DNA from: Cellulomonas fulva
GTDB lineage: Bacteria > Actinomycetota > Actinomycetes > Actinomycetales > Cellulomonadaceae
DNA: 64,000 nt
NCBI RefSeq assembly: GCF_018531375.1
Contig: NZ_JAHBOH010000001.1
Span: 558,001 to 622,000 of the forward strand
Reading direction: 5' to 3'
Under the pieces are notes generated by a model. That model saw only the letters and a list, made by a program, of their open reading frames with translations, did no database searches and was not told the origin of the DNA. The first letter of the stretch is position 1; every line of letters starts with the position of its first letter. Both the position numbers and the translations under genes were made by a program. Shown in pieces: positions 28,008 through 38,772 of the stretch.

Positions 28008-29075
28008 ATGTCCACCCGCGACCGCCTGCTCGCCGTGCTCGTCGCGATCAGCTGGGGCCTCAACTTCCCCGCGATCCACCTGTCGCTGCAGCAGTTCCCG
28101 CCGTTCTTCCTGGTGGCGCTGCGGTTCGCGCTCCTCGCCGTGCCGACCGTGCTGCTGGTGCGCCGGCCCGCGGCGCCCTGGCGCTGGGTGCTGCTCTACG
28201 GCGCCGGGTTCGGCGTGCTGCAGTTCGTGTTCCTGTACTGGGCGATGGACGCCGGCATGCCGACGGGTCTCGCCTCGCTGGTCCTGCAGTCGTCGGCGCC
28301 CTTCACCGTGGTGCTCGCGGCCGCCCTGCTACGGGAGCGGGTCACCGCCCGCCAGGGCGCCGGGATCCTGCTCGCCGTCGCCGGGCTGACGGGCATCGCG
28401 GTGCACCGCGCCGGGCTGGCGGGCGGGGCGACGCTGGTGCCCGTGCTCCTCACGCTGTGCGGCGGCCTGGGCTGGGCCGTCGGCAACCTCGGCAACCGGC
28501 TCGCCGTGCAGGCGGCGCCGGGCGAGCCCATGCGGCTGCTGCTGTGGATGTCGGTGGTGCCCCCGCTGCCGCTGCTGGCGCTCTCGCTCCTGGTGGAGGG
28601 CCCGGACCGGATCGCGGGCTCGTTCGACGGCCTCGCGACCGCCACCGGTCTCGCCGCCCTCGGCGGCCTCGCGTACACCGTGGTCGTCGCCACGCTGGGC
28701 GGCACCGGGCTGTGGACGTCGCTGATGTCGCGGAACCCCGCGGGCGTCGTCGCGCCGTTCTCGATGCTCGTGCCCGTGGTCGGGATCGCGGCGTCGTGGG
28801 CGCTGCTCGACGAGCGCACCTCGCTGCCCGAGCTCGCGTGCGGCGCGGCCGTCGTCGCGGGGGTGCTGCTGGGCAGCATGCGCCGCCGGGTGCCCGGACC
28901 GGCGGGCCGGACGCGTCTCCCGGCTCAGCCGACCGGCACGACGAGCGCCGTCGCGACCGCGGCCACGCCCTCGCCGCGGCCCGTGAGCCCCAGCCCGTCC
29001 GACGTGGTCGCCGACACCGTGACGGGCGCTCCGGCCGCCGCCGACAGCGCCGACTGCGCCTCGTCGCGACGCTGA
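28008..29075 (+). CDS. EamA/DMT-family transporter
   Basis: The 355-aa protein has two EamA repeats with about ten transmembrane helices, from [16 protein letters not shown] to [16 protein letters not shown], and the DMT-like [16 protein letters not shown] segment. It probably exports amino acids, related metabolites or drugs. The frame has no stop where the family normally ends (about residue 300), and the last 50 residues (Pro/Ser/Ala-rich) are read antisense across the 3' end of ispF, overlapping by 151 nt. The tail may be real but looks like run-through. The divergent LysR gene probably regulates it. Confidence 0.83.
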   Translation: MSTRDRLLAVLVAISWGLNFPAIHLSLQQFPPFFLVALRFALLAVPTVLLVRRPAAPWRWVLLYGAGFGVLQFVFLYWAMDAGMPTGLASLVLQSSAPFTVVLAAALLRERVTARQGAGILLAVAGLTGIAVHRAGLAGGATLVPVLLTLCGGLGWAVGNLGNRLAVQAAPGEPMRLLLWMSVVPPLPLLALSLLVEGPDRIAGSFDGLATATGLAALGGLAYTVVVATLGGTGLWTSLMSRNPAGVVAPFSMLVPVVGIAASWALLDERTSLPELACGAAVVAGVLLGSMRRRVPGPAGRTRLPAQPTGTTSAVATAATPSPRPVSPSPSDVVADTVTGAPAAADSADCASSRR

Positions 29076-29425
29076 CCGATCCGGGGCCGGTTGCCGATCA
29101 CCTGCACCGCGACGTTGCCGATCTCGAAGCCCGCGGCGCGCACGCGCCGCGCGGCCTCCGCGAGCAGCGCGGTGCCCGCCGCGCCGGCCCACTGCGGCTC
29201 CGCGGTGCCGAAGTTGGAACCCAGGTCCCCGATCCCCGCCGCGGACAGCAGCGCGTCCGCCGCGGCGTGCGCGGCGACGTCCGCGTCGGAGTGCCCGGCC
29301 AGCGGCCGCTCGCCGGGCCACGCCAGGCCGGCGAGGTGCAGGACCGCGCCCGGGCCGTCCGCCGCCTCCGCGTCGTAGGCGTGGACGTCCACGCCGATGC
29401 CCGTGCGCGGCAGCTGCCCGCTCAT
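28925..29425 (-). CDS. ispF: 2-C-methyl-D-erythritol 2,4-cyclodiphosphate synthase
   Basis: The 166-aa MEP-pathway enzyme cyclises CDP-ME-2-phosphate to MEcPP. Signatures are GIGVDVHAY (metal-binding Asp/His), [19 protein letters not shown] (second His and substrate Asp), GDLGSNFG and the C-terminal [18 protein letters not shown]. The usual length is about 160 aa. The ATG overlaps the ispD stop (ATGA), and the operon is carD-ispD-ispF, as in mycobacteria. Its 3' end is overlapped antisense by the EamA open frame. Confidence 0.95.
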   Translation of the reverse strand: MSGQLPRTGIGVDVHAYDAEAADGPGAVLHLAGLAWPGERPLAGHSDADVAAHAAADALLSAAGIGDLGSNFGTAEPQWAGAAGTALLAEAARRVRAAGFEIGNVAVQVIGNRPRIGQRRDEAQSALSAAAGAPVTVSATTSDGLGLTGRGEGVAAVATALVVPVG

Positions 29426-30168
29426 GCGTCCTCCCCGAGGAGCTCGGCGACCCGCAGGTCGCGTGCCGTCGTGATCTTGGCGGCCCGCTCGTCGCCCGGC
29501 ACCACCCAGACGGGCCGGCCCAGTCGTTCGACGAGGCCGGCGTCGTCGCTCGCTGCGACGCGCTCGTCGTGCGCGTGGCGCGCCGCCTCGTCGTGCGCCC
29601 GGCGCAGGAGGCCGAGGCGGAAGCCCTGCGGCGTCTGCACCGCGCGCAGCGCCGACCGCTCGACGGTCTCCCGCACCGGCTCGGCGTGCGCGACGTCCGC
29701 CGGTCCCACGCGCTTGACCGTGTCGGTCACCGGGAGCCCGGGCACGACCGCGTCGTGACCCGCCGCGACCGCCGCCACCACGCGTGCGACGAGCTCGGGC
29801 GGCGCCCAGGGCCGCGCGGCGTCGTGGACCAGCACCACCGCGTCGTCGTCGTCGCCCAGGTGCGCGAGCGCCGCGGCGACCGACGCCTGGCGCGTCGGCC
29901 CGCCCGGGACGACGACGAGCCGCACGCCGTCCGCGACCACGGGCGCGACCGCGCCGCGCACGGCGTCGACCAGGTCCGCGGGCGCGGTCACGACGAGCTC
30001 GTCGACCAGCCGGGTGGCGGCGCCGTCCGGCCCCGGACATGCCGCGAGGAGCCGCCGCGCCGCATGGGCGACGAGCGGCTCCTCGTGCAGCGGAACCAGG
30101 GCCTTGGGCAGGGCATGACCCAGACGGGTGCCGCTGCCGGCGGCCGTCAGGACGGCGAGGACCCTCAC
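29422..30168 (-). CDS. ispD: 2-C-methyl-D-erythritol 4-phosphate cytidylyltransferase
   Basis: The 248-aa nucleotidyltransferase begins [24 protein letters not shown], the CTP-binding loop with conserved Arg and Lys. [15 protein letters not shown] and TDTVKRVG follow, with [19 protein letters not shown] and [11 protein letters not shown] near the end. It makes CDP-methylerythritol in the MEP isoprenoid pathway. It starts with GTG at 30168, 21 nt after carD, and overlaps ispF. Three adjacent genes thus form one operon. Confidence 0.95.
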   Translation of the reverse strand: MRVLAVLTAAGSGTRLGHALPKALVPLHEEPLVAHAARRLLAACPGPDGAATRLVDELVVTAPADLVDAVRGAVAPVVADGVRLVVVPGGPTRQASVAAALAHLGDDDDAVVLVHDAARPWAPPELVARVVAAVAAGHDAVVPGLPVTDTVKRVGPADVAHAEPVRETVERSALRAVQTPQGFRLGLLRRAHDEAARHAHDERVAASDDAGLVERLGRPVWVVPGDERAAKITTARDLRVAELLGEDA

Positions 30169-30189
30169 CTCAGGGCGTCGGTGACGACG

Positions 30190-30672
30190 TCAGGACGCGA
30201 GGACCTCGTCGAGGATGGCCTCGGCCTTCTCCTCCTCGGTGTGCTCCGCCAGCGCGAGCTCCGAGACGAGGATCTGCCGGGCCTTGGCCAGCATGCGCTT
30301 CTCGCCGGCTGACAGGCCGCGGTCGGCGTCGCGACGGGACAGGTCCCGCACGACCTCCGCGACGCGGATGACGTCGCCCGACGCGAGCTTCTCGAGGTTC
30401 GCCTTGTACCGGCGGGACCAGTTGGTGGGCTCCTCCGTGTAGGGCGCCCGCAGCACCTCGAAGACGCGGTCGAGGCCCTCCTGGCCCACCACGTCACGCA
30501 CACCCACGAGGTCGACGTTCTCCGCCGGGACCTCGATCGTCAGGTCGCCCTGGGCGACCTTGAGCTTGAGGTAGATCTTGTCCTCGCCGCGGATGGTCCG
30601 GGTCTTGATCTCTTCGATCAGCGCTGCACCGTGGTGCGGGTAGACGACAGTCTCCCCAACCGTGAAAGTCAT
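30190..30672 (-). CDS. carD: CarD-type RNA polymerase-binding transcription factor
   Basis: The 160-aa protein matches mycobacterial CarD in layout: an N-terminal Tudor-like RNAP-interaction domain ([36 protein letters not shown]) and a C-terminal helical DNA-binding domain ([37 protein letters not shown]). It stabilises open complexes at housekeeping and rRNA promoters. A TGCTAGGAT extended -10 element (30702-30707 core) lies upstream, with an AAAGGGG ribosome site. It heads the ispD-ispF operon, a conserved actinobacterial order. Confidence 0.95.
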   Translation of the reverse strand: MTFTVGETVVYPHHGAALIEEIKTRTIRGEDKIYLKLKVAQGDLTIEVPAENVDLVGVRDVVGQEGLDRVFEVLRAPYTEEPTNWSRRYKANLEKLASGDVIRVAEVVRDLSRRDADRGLSAGEKRMLAKARQILVSELALAEHTEEEKAEAILDEVLAS

Positions 30673-31032
30673 CTGCAGGTGTCCCCTTTCGCAGGCGGCC
30701 TATCCTAGCACGCCGGCTCCGCGCTCCCGACCGTCGTCCGGCTCCCCTCGAGGGGCATCTGCGCAGGTCATAGGCCATATCGCCGTCGGACAAGCGTCCA
30801 GGACGAGCGGTCGGCCCGACCGCTCGTCGGGCGCCGCCGGCCGGCCGCGGACCCACGGACGCCGCCGCGGTGTGGTGCGCCTCACGCGTCCGCGCGGCCC
30901 AGGGACCCCACCCGCGCGGCCCGCCCACCACCTGGGCGACCACGCGCCCGATAGGCTGTGCGTGCCCGTGCGCGGCCCCGCCGCCGCGCCCGCGCGTCGC
31001 CCGTCGCACCCGTCGTCCGCGTAGGAGTCATC
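30673..31032. promoter_or_regulatory. 360-nt divergent region between carD and the LpqE-like gene
   Basis: On the minus strand TGC-TAGGAT (core 30702-30707) is an extended -10 for carD, about 30 nt before the ATG. On the plus strand TAGGAG lies just before the lipoprotein start. No ORF here has recognisable features and no other repeats were seen. Confidence 0.55.
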
Positions 31033-31557
31033 GTGACCTCGCTCCGTCCCCGCCGCCCCGGCACCCGCGCCGTCGCCGCAGCCGCCGGCCTCGCCGTCGG
31101 GCTCCTGCTGGCCGGCTGCTCGGCGACCAACCCGATCCAGACGGAGCACGACTACAGCCCGTCGGACGGCGTGCGCGTGACGGTCGGCGACGTGCGTGGC
31201 AACAACCTCATGCTCCTGACCAGCGGCGAGGGCGCACCCGGCGTGCTGCACGGCGCGTTCACGAACGACGCGACCGAGGACCGCACCGTCACGGTGTCCT
31301 TCGCCGGCGCGGACGGCGCCGAGGCCACCGACGCGACCACGGTCCAGGTCCCCGCGCGCTCCACCGTCCTCCTCGACGGGACGGAGGACGAGGGCCGCGC
31401 GGAGGTCTCCGTGGCCGCGACGCCGGTCGCCCCCGGCGACGTCGCCACGATCACGCTCGAGACCGACGCCGACGGCTCGACGGACCTGCAGGTCCCCGTG
31501 CTCGACGGCACGCTGCCCGACTACGCGACGTCGGTGCCCTCGCCCTCCGCGAGCTGA
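31033..31557 (+). CDS. LpqE-like lipoprotein
   Basis: The 174-aa product has an Arg-rich N-terminus, a hydrophobic stretch and a lipobox LLLAGCS with the lipidated Cys at residue 29. The mature part is a beta-rich domain with NNLMLLTSGEGAPGVLHGAFTN and VPARSTVLLDG, resembling PCuAC/DUF461-like folds. Location divergent from carD matches mycobacterial lpqE, which is the basis for the name; function is unknown. The GTG at 31033 has AGGAG 6 nt upstream. A near-perfect hairpin follows the stop. Confidence 0.78.
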   Translation: MTSLRPRRPGTRAVAAAAGLAVGLLLAGCSATNPIQTEHDYSPSDGVRVTVGDVRGNNLMLLTSGEGAPGVLHGAFTNDATEDRTVTVSFAGADGAEATDATTVQVPARSTVLLDGTEDEGRAEVSVAATPVAPGDVATITLETDADGSTDLQVPVLDGTLPDYATSVPSPSAS

Positions 31558-31571
31558 GCCCCCCACGCAGC

Positions 31572-31608
31572 ACGACGCCCGCCACCCCCGAGGGGTGGCG
31601 GGCGTCGT
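31572..31608. terminator. bidirectional 17-bp terminator hairpin
   Basis: ACGACGCCCGCCACCCC pairs perfectly with GGGGTGGCGGGCGTCGT around a 3-nt loop. It lies between the convergent lipoprotein and pstB genes and should end both transcripts. Confidence 0.85.
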
Positions 31609-31624
31609 CGTGCCCGGGGTCACG

Positions 31625-32404
31625 TCACCCGAAGCGGCCCGAGATGTAGTCCTCGGTCGCCTGCTCCTTGGGCGCGGAGAAGATCACCGACGTGTCGTCG
31701 ATCTCGACGAGTTTGCCCGGCTGCCCCTGCCCCGCGAGGTTGAAGAACGCCGTGCGGTCGGACACGCGCGCCGCCTGCTGCATGTTGTGCGTGACGATCA
31801 CGATCGTGTACTCCGCCTTGAGCTCGGCGATGAGGTCCTCGATCGCGAGCGTCGAGATCGGGTCCAGCGCCGAGCACGGCTCGTCCATGAGCAGGACCTG
31901 CGGACGCACCGCGATGGCGCGGGCGATGCAGAGGCGCTGCTGCTGACCGCCGGACAGCCCGGAGCCCGGGCGGTCGAGGCGGTCCTTGACCTCGTTCCAG
32001 AGGTTCGCGCCCCGCAGCGACTCCTCGACCAGGTCCTGCGAGTCGCCCTTCGACATCCGCCGGTTGTTCAGGCGGACGCCCGCGAGCACGTTCTCCGCGA
32101 TCGACATCGTCGGGAACGGGTTCGGCCGCTGGAAGACCATGCCGACCTGGCGGCGGACGGCGACCGGGTCGACGTCGGTCGCGTACAGGTCCACCCCGTC
32201 GACCTCGACGCGGCCCTCGACGCGCGCGCCGGGGATGACCTCGTGCATGCGGTTGAGCGTCCGCAGGAAGGTCGACTTGCCGCAGCCCGAGGGGCCGATG
32301 AAGGCGGTCACCGAGCGGGGCTCGACGGACATCTCCACGTCGGCCACGGCGCGGAAGTCGCCGTAGTAGATGTTCAGGTCCTTGACGTCGATGCGCTGTG
32401 CCAT
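31625..32404 (-). CDS. pstB: phosphate ABC transporter ATPase
   Basis: The 259-aa ATPase has Walker [27 protein letters not shown] as Q-loop region, signature [17 protein letters not shown], Walker [16 protein letters not shown] and [11 protein letters not shown], all characteristic of PstB. It powers high-affinity phosphate import with PstSCA. It is last in pstS-pstC-pstA-pstB. Expression is expected to depend on the PHO box before pstS. Confidence 0.97.
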   Translation of the reverse strand: MAQRIDVKDLNIYYGDFRAVADVEMSVEPRSVTAFIGPSGCGKSTFLRTLNRMHEVIPGARVEGRVEVDGVDLYATDVDPVAVRRQVGMVFQRPNPFPTMSIAENVLAGVRLNNRRMSKGDSQDLVEESLRGANLWNEVKDRLDRPGSGLSGGQQQRLCIARAIAVRPQVLLMDEPCSALDPISTLAIEDLIAELKAEYTIVIVTHNMQQAARVSDRTAFFNLAGQGQPGKLVEIDDTSVIFSAPKEQATEDYISGRFG

Positions 32405-32414
32405 GGGGGGGTCC

Positions 32415-33383
32415 TCAGCTGATGGTCTTGGGTGCGAAGAGACGGGTGACGAGCCGGGCGATCAGGTTGAGCACCATGACGATGAGGATCAGCGTCAGGG
32501 CGGCGGCCCACGACCGGTCGTAGGCGACGGTCGCGATGCACGCGGTGTCGTCCGGGGAGCAGGGGATGAGGCCCTGCTGGAACTGGCGGTACACGTAGAC
32601 GGGGAGCGTCATCATGCGGCCGTCGAACAGGTTGAAGTTGATCGAGTCGGCGACGCCCACGGTGATGAGCAGCGGCGCCGTCTCGCCGATGACGCGGGCG
32701 ATGGCGATCATCACGCCGGTCACGATGCCGGCGACCGCGGTCCGCAGGACCACCTTGACGACGACCAGCCAGCGCGGCACGCCCAGGGCGAGCGCCGCCT
32801 CGCGGAGCTCGTTCGGCACCAGCCGGAGCATCTCCTCGCACGAGCGCACGACGACCGGGATCATCAGGACCGACAGCGCGATCGACCCGACCGCACCCAT
32901 CCGGATGCCCGGGCCGAGGATGACCGCGAACAGCGCGTACGCGAACAGGCCCGCGACGATGGACGGGATGCCGGTCATCACGTCGACGAAGAACGTGACC
33001 GCGCGCGCGAGCGAGCCGCGGCCGTACTCGACCAGGTAGATCGCGGTGAGCAGCCCGATCGGCACCGAGATGAGCGCCGCGAACAGCGTGATCTCGACCG
33101 TGCCGACGATCGCGTGGTAGATCCCGCCCGCGTCCATGCCGCCGTACACGCCGCGCATCGAGTGCGTCAGGAAGTAGGCGTTGAACCGCTCGATGCCGTG
33201 GGAGACCACGGTCCAGGCGACCGAGACCAGCGGGACCATCGCGAGCGCGAACGCGCCCGTGATGACCCACCGCATGAGCCGGTCCTTGCGCTTGCGGCGC
33301 GGGTCGACCTGCCGGAGCAGCTCCGCGAGGTCGACCGTCGGCGCGGACCCCGGGGCGGGCGCGTCAGCTGTGGTGGCGGCCAT
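32415..33383 (-). CDS. pstA: phosphate ABC transporter permease PstA
   Basis: The 322-aa permease has six or so helices, with [19 protein letters not shown] first and the EAA-type loop [37 protein letters not shown] read in segments. An extracytoplasmic insertion near residues 265-285 carries CSPDDTAC, two cysteines that may form a disulfide. The start ATG shares a base with the pstC stop (TGATG). It forms the channel with PstC. Confidence 0.95.
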   Translation of the reverse strand: MAATTADAPAPGSAPTVDLAELLRQVDPRRKRKDRLMRWVITGAFALAMVPLVSVAWTVVSHGIERFNAYFLTHSMRGVYGGMDAGGIYHAIVGTVEITLFAALISVPIGLLTAIYLVEYGRGSLARAVTFFVDVMTGIPSIVAGLFAYALFAVILGPGIRMGAVGSIALSVLMIPVVVRSCEEMLRLVPNELREAALALGVPRWLVVVKVVLRTAVAGIVTGVMIAIARVIGETAPLLITVGVADSINFNLFDGRMMTLPVYVYRQFQQGLIPCSPDDTACIATVAYDRSWAAALTLILIVMVLNLIARLVTRLFAPKTIS

Positions 33384-34393
33384 CAGTTGGCTCCCGAGAA
33401 GTCCTTGCGGCGCGCGACGATCGCGCGCGCGGCCATGTTCACGACGAGGGTGATGACGAACAGCGCGAGCCCGGTCGCGATGAGGACGGACATGCCCATC
33501 TCGCTGGCCTCGGGGAACTGCGCGGCGATGTTCGCGGCGATGGTCTGCTGCTGCCCGGCGACCAGGAGCAGGAACGAGTACAGGAAGCCCTGCGAGATGA
33601 TCATCAGCACGGCCATCGTCTCGCCCAGCGCGCGGCCCAGGCCCAGCATCGCGGCGGACACCACGCCCGAGCGGCCGAACGGCAGCACGGTCATCCGGAT
33701 CATCTCCCACCGCGTCGCGCCGAGCGCGAGCGCCGCCTCCTCGTGCAGACGCGGGGTCTGGAGGAACACCTCGCGGCTGACGGCGGTGATGATCGGCAGG
33801 ATCATGACGGCCAGCACCACGGCCACGGTCATGATCACGCGCCCGGTCGGGGAGACCTCGCCGCCGAAGAGCGGGATCCACCCGAGGACCTCGTTGAGCC
33901 ACTCCCACACCGGCTGCACGAACGGCGCGAGCACCAGGGCTCCCCACAGGCCGTAGACGACCGACGGCACCGCCGCGAGCAGGTCGACCACGTAGCCGAG
34001 GGTCGACGCGAGCCGGCGGGGTGCGTAGTGGGAGATGAACAGCGCGATGGCGATCGCGACCGGCACGGCCAGGAGCAGCGCCAGCGCGGCCGCCAGGACC
34101 GTGCCGAAGACGAGCGGGCCGACGTAGTCGAGCAGCGACGACGAGTTCCGCATGAAGCTGACGTCGTCGACGAGCTCGCCGGAGGACGCCGACAGCGCGG
34201 GCATCGCCTTCACGACGAGGAACACCGCGACCGCCGCGAGCACGACGAGGATGAGCGCTCCCGCGCCGGTCGCGACCCAGCGGAACACGCGGCTCGCACC
34301 GCGGTCCGCGACCCGACGGCTCGGCCGGCGTCCGGGTTCCCGGGTGCCGCCCGGGTCGGTGCCCGCGATGACGGGACTGGTGGTGGCAGTCAC
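33383..34393 (-). CDS. pstC: phosphate ABC transporter permease PstC
   Basis: The 336-aa permease has a basic N-terminus, a first helix VATGAGALILVVLAAVAVFLV, and the conserved loop EEAALALGATRWEMIRMTVLPFGR before GETMAVLMI. It pairs with PstA to form the phosphate channel. It starts with GTG at 34393. A long intercistronic hairpin separates it from pstS, presumably lowering permease expression relative to the binding protein. Confidence 0.95.
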   Translation of the reverse strand: MTATTSPVIAGTDPGGTREPGRRPSRRVADRGASRVFRWVATGAGALILVVLAAVAVFLVVKAMPALSASSGELVDDVSFMRNSSSLLDYVGPLVFGTVLAAALALLLAVPVAIAIALFISHYAPRRLASTLGYVVDLLAAVPSVVYGLWGALVLAPFVQPVWEWLNEVLGWIPLFGGEVSPTGRVIMTVAVVLAVMILPIITAVSREVFLQTPRLHEEAALALGATRWEMIRMTVLPFGRSGVVSAAMLGLGRALGETMAVLMIISQGFLYSFLLLVAGQQQTIAANIAAQFPEASEMGMSVLIATGLALFVITLVVNMAARAIVARRKDFSGAN

Positions 34394-34463
34394 TTCTGCT
34401 CCTGCACGTGAGGTCGGGGAGGACTGGGGGGGACATCCCCTCGCGGCCGCGAGCCGCGAGGTC

Positions 34464-34509
34464 GTCGGTGGCCGGCCCGCGTCCCCCCCGGGACGGGCCG
34501 GCCACCGAC
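34464..34509 (-). terminator. pstS-pstC intercistronic stem-loop
   Basis: GTCGGTGGCCGGCCCG pairs perfectly over 16 bp with its complement across a 14-nt C-rich loop. It begins 6 nt after the pstS stop. By analogy with other binding-protein operons it could act as a partial terminator or 3' stabiliser that raises PstS over PstCAB. Confidence 0.7.
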
Positions 34510-34514
34510 AGCCG

Positions 34515-35636
34515 TCAGGCTCCGGCGATCGCGTCCACGGCCGCCTGAGCCTCCGCCGCGAGCTCGGCGGGCAGCGGCGCGGAGCCCGCGGCCTGCTGCG
34601 AGGCCGCCTGGCCCTCGTCGCTCACCATGTAGCCGAGCAGACCCTTGACCAGGTCCGCCGTCTCGGTCGAGTCGTAGTCGAGGCACGCGACCGCGTACGA
34701 CACGAGGATCAGCGGGTAGGCGCCGTCCGCGGTCGTGGTGCGGTCGACCGAGATCGCGATGTCGTGCTCGGCCCGCTCCTCGTCGCGCGGCGACGCGGCG
34801 AGCGCGGCGCCCGCGGCCTCGGCCGTCGGGGCGACGAAGCCCTCGCCGACCTTGATCGAGACCTTGCCGAGCGAGCCGGCGGCCGACTCGTCGGCGTAGC
34901 CGATCGTGCCCTGGCCGGCCTGCACGGCCTGGATCAGGCCCGACGTGCCCGTGCCGGACTCCCCGCCCTGCAGCGGCCAGTCGTCCGCGGCCTCGTCGGC
35001 CCACGCGCCGTTGCCGGCCTTGTTGAGGTAGTCCGTGAAGTTCTTGGTGGTGCCCGAGCCGTCGGCGCGGTGCACGGGCGTGATCTTCGTGGCGGGCAGC
35101 GACGCGTCCGGGTTGTCGGCCTTGATGGCCTCGTCGTCCCAGGAGGTGATCTTGCCGGAGAAGATGTTGGCGATCGTCTCGGCGGAGAGGTTCAGCTCGG
35201 TGACGCCCTCGAGGTTGAAGACCACCGCGATCGGGGAGATGTACACCGGGATGTCGATGGCCTCGCAGCGCGCGGCGGCCGACTCGATCTCCTCCGGCTT
35301 GAGCGCCGAGTCCGAGCCCGCCCAGTCCACGCCGCCGTCGATGAACTGCTGACGACCGCCGGACGAGCCGACCGGGTCGTAGTTGACCGTCACGTCGGCG
35401 TTCGCGGACTGGAAGCCGGCGCGCCAGGCGTCCATGGCCTTCTCCTGCGACGACGCGCCCGCGCCGTTGAGCTCGCCGGACAGGTCACCGACCGGGGCCA
35501 TGTCCGAGCCGCCGGTGGAGTCCGAGCCGCCGGTCGCGTCCGCGATCGGGTCGTCCGATCCGCAGGCCGTCAGGGTCAGGGCGAGGGCACCGGCAAGGGC
35601 GACCGCGCCGACACGGCCGTGGAGGGAGAGCTTCAC
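34515..35636 (-). CDS. pstS: phosphate-binding lipoprotein PstS
   Basis: The 373-aa secreted protein has a signal peptide with lipobox ALTLTACGSDD, a Ser/Gly/Thr-rich linker, and a type II periplasmic-binding fold. Phosphate-binding stretches are LNGAGASSQ, GVDWAGSDSAL, VHRADGSGTTKNFTDYL and ESGTGTSGL. It captures phosphate outside the membrane for PstCAB. The GTG at 35636 begins the signal sequence. Two direct GTTCACC units with 11-bp period lie about 90 nt upstream, consistent with activation by the neighbouring response regulator under phosphate starvation. Confidence 0.95.
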   Translation of the reverse strand: MKLSLHGRVGAVALAGALALTLTACGSDDPIADATGGSDSTGGSDMAPVGDLSGELNGAGASSQEKAMDAWRAGFQSANADVTVNYDPVGSSGGRQQFIDGGVDWAGSDSALKPEEIESAAARCEAIDIPVYISPIAVVFNLEGVTELNLSAETIANIFSGKITSWDDEAIKADNPDASLPATKITPVHRADGSGTTKNFTDYLNKAGNGAWADEAADDWPLQGGESGTGTSGLIQAVQAGQGTIGYADESAAGSLGKVSIKVGEGFVAPTAEAAGAALAASPRDEERAEHDIAISVDRTTTADGAYPLILVSYAVACLDYDSTETADLVKGLLGYMVSDEGQAASQQAAGSAPLPAELAAEAQAAVDAIAGA

Positions 35637-35725
35637 AGTGGGTCCGTCCTGTCGATCTGGTGCGCACGGGGGTGTGCGCGCAGACGGCAGGTTGCCGGGC
35701 GGACGTGACCGGCCGCCTGGCATCG

Positions 35726-35743
35726 GGTGAACCCCGGGTGAAC
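35726..35743 (-). promoter_or_regulatory. PHO box upstream of pstS
   Basis: On the minus strand GTTCACCCGGG is followed directly by GTTCACCCGAT, two GTTCACC units spaced 11 bp apart. This is the PhoP/RegX3 direct-repeat operator known from Streptomyces and mycobacteria. Confidence 0.85.
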
Positions 35744-35777
35744 GCTGGCCGACGAACGCTCGCGGGCTCGGACCGCC

Positions 35778-36496
35778 TCAGGACGCGGCGGCCGAGTCGT
35801 CGTCGAGCTTGTAGCCCAGGCCCCGCACGGTCACCAGCAGCGTCGGGTTCGCCGGGTCGTCCTCGATCTTGGCGCGCACCCGCTTGACGTGCACGTCGAG
35901 CGTCTTGGTGTCGCCGACGTAGTCCGAACCCCAGATGCGGTCGATGAGCTGGCCGCGGGTCAGCACGCGCCCGGCGTTGCGCAGCAGCATCTCGAGGAGC
36001 TCGAACTCCTTGAGCGGGAACGGCACCAGCTCGCCGTGCACGCGGACGGTGTGGCGCTCCACGTCCATGCGCACGGGGCCGGCCGCGAGCAGGTCCTCCT
36101 GCCCGTCCTCGTCGGCCCGCGCGTCCTCCTGCGACGACGAGCCCCGCCGCCGCAGCACCGCGCGGATCCGCGCCACGAGCTCACGCGACGAGTACGGCTT
36201 GGTCACGTAGTCGTCGGCGCCGAGCTCGAGCCCGACGACCTTGTCGATCTCGTCGTCCTTGGCGGTCAGCATGATGACCGGCACGTCGCTCACGGCCCGC
36301 AGCGCCTTGCAGACCTCCGTCCCGGACAGCCCCGGCAGCATGAGGTCGAGCAGGACCAGGTCCGCGCCGCCCTCGTCGAACCGGGCCAGCGCGTCCGGTC
36401 CCGTCGCGGCGGCGACCACCTCGAAGCCCTCGCGCTCCAGCGCGTAGGTGAGGGGGTCGCGGTAGGACTCCTCGTCCTCCACGAGGAGGATCCGGG

Positions 36497-36500
<4 letters not shown>
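35778..36500 (-). CDS. regX3: phosphate-responsive response regulator RegX3/PhoP
   Basis: The 240-aa OmpR/PhoB-type regulator has a receiver domain (RILLVEDEESYRDPL with acidic pocket, LVLLDLMLPGLSG with the phospho-acceptor Asp near 52, VIMLTAKDDEIDKVVGLELGADDYVTKPYSSREL). The C-terminal winged-helix domain includes LKEFELLEMLLRNAGRVLTRGQL and TKTLDVHVKRVRAKIEDDP. The ATG overlaps the senX3 stop (ATGA). The partner kinase, nearby pst genes and three PHO boxes identify it as the phosphate regulator. Confidence 0.93.
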
Positions 36501-37711
<1,211 letters not shown>

Positions 37712-37782
37712 AGCGCCACCCTAGGGCGCGCGCGGTGCCCCGCCCGCCAGGAACGACGAGGGCGGGCGCACGGTCGCCGAGC

Positions 37783-37800
37783 GTTCATCCGGTGTTCACC
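37783..37800 (+). promoter_or_regulatory. PHO box upstream of senX3-regX3
   Basis: GTTCATCCGGT is followed by GTTCACCGGGA, two units 11 bp apart on the plus strand, i.e. inverted relative to senX3. It is the only gene start nearby, so autoregulation of senX3-regX3 is inferred. Confidence 0.7.
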
Positions 37801-37853
37801 GGGACGCTCGGACCGTGCACCCGCCCTCGTCGTGGCGGTCGCGGGCCCGCCGC

Positions 37854-38336
37854 TCAGCCGAAGGCCTCGAGCAGCGCGCTGCGCTCGGCGTCCGTCAGGT
37901 TCGTCGCGACGAGCGTCGAGTGGAGCCCGTGGAACCGCTCGGCGACCCGGTCGGTGTTCCCCTCCTCCGTCACGGCGCACAGCATCGACGTGCCCGGCGT
38001 CACCTGCTCGCGCAGGTTCTTGAGCTGGTCCTCGGTCAGGCCCACCGCGTTGAGCGTGCGGCTGATGCCGCCGATCGCGGCGCCGGCGGCCGCACCGAGC
38101 AGCGGCACGAAGAACAGGCCGCCGAACAGCAGCCCCCAGAACGCGCCCCACCCCGTGCCGCGCCACTGGTCCTCGTGCCCGTGCTGCACGGTCGGCTTCG
38201 AGGCGTCCTGCGGCCAGGTGACCACGGCGTGGTCGAGGACCGTGATGAGGCCGTCGTCCGCGGCGCCTCGCAGCGCGGCGTAGGCGTGGTCGGCGCCCTC
38301 GGTGTCGTCGAACCGCCAGGCGGTGAAGGTCGTCAT
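37854..38336 (-). CDS. DUF1269-type membrane-associated protein
   Basis: The 160-aa protein has a ferredoxin-like N-terminal half (TAWRFDDTEGADHAYAALRGAADDGLITVLDHAVVTW) followed by a glycine-rich helical hairpin, GWGAFWGLLFGGLFFVPLLGAAAGAAIGG, which is the DUF1269 signature. The C-terminus contains TPGTSMLCAVTE. Members are small stress-associated envelope proteins of unknown activity. It is the last of four small minus-strand genes lying between senX3 and phoU. Confidence 0.8.
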   Translation of the reverse strand: MTTFTAWRFDDTEGADHAYAALRGAADDGLITVLDHAVVTWPQDASKPTVQHGHEDQWRGTGWGAFWGLLFGGLFFVPLLGAAAGAAIGGISRTLNAVGLTEDQLKNLREQVTPGTSMLCAVTEEGNTDRVAERFHGLHSTLVATNLTDAERSALLEAFG

Positions 38337-38346
38337 CGGCCCGTCC

Positions 38347-38718
38347 TCACGCGAGCAGCTTGGCCTTGGCCGCCGCGAACTCCGCGTCGTCCAGCAGGCC
38401 CTGGGCGTGCATCGCGCCGAGCTGCTGGAGCTTGGCCATGAGGTCGTCCGCGGGGGCGGCCGGCGCGGCGACGGGCGCCGCGACCGGAGCGGCGACGGGT
38501 GCGGCGGCAGCCTGCTGGGCGACGGCCTGGCGGGCCGCCTCCTCCATCTGCCGCTGCTGCTCGGCGGCGGCGAGCTGCTGCTGCTCGTAGCTCGACTGCG
38601 CGCGCCCCATCTGGCGGCGGGCGACGCCGCCGGACACGGCGGTGGCGGTGCCGGCGATGACGGCGGTGCGGGCGGCGGTCCCGATGAGGCCGGGACGGCC
38701 CATGCGACGGATCGGCAT
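38347..38718 (-). CDS. SHOCT-domain protein
   Basis: The 123-aa protein starts with an Arg/Gly-rich hydrophobic region (LIGTAARTAVIAGTATAVSGGVARRQ), then a Gln/Ala coiled-coil-like stretch and an Ala-Pro linker with APVAAPVAAPVAAPAAP. It ends in a SHOCT domain, DDLMAKLQQLGAMHAQGLLDDAEFAAAKAKLLA read in parts. SHOCT motifs are short oligomerisation helices. A role with the flanking DUF1269 and DUF6325 genes is inferred from position only. Confidence 0.83.
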   Translation of the reverse strand: MPIRRMGRPGLIGTAARTAVIAGTATAVSGGVARRQMGRAQSSYEQQQLAAAEQQRQMEEAARQAVAQQAAAAPVAAPVAAPVAAPAAPADDLMAKLQQLGAMHAQGLLDDAEFAAAKAKLLA

Positions 38719-38772
38719 GATCTCTCCTTGAGAGGGTCGGCGGGTGCTGGGGGTGCTGTGGGACCGGTCGGG

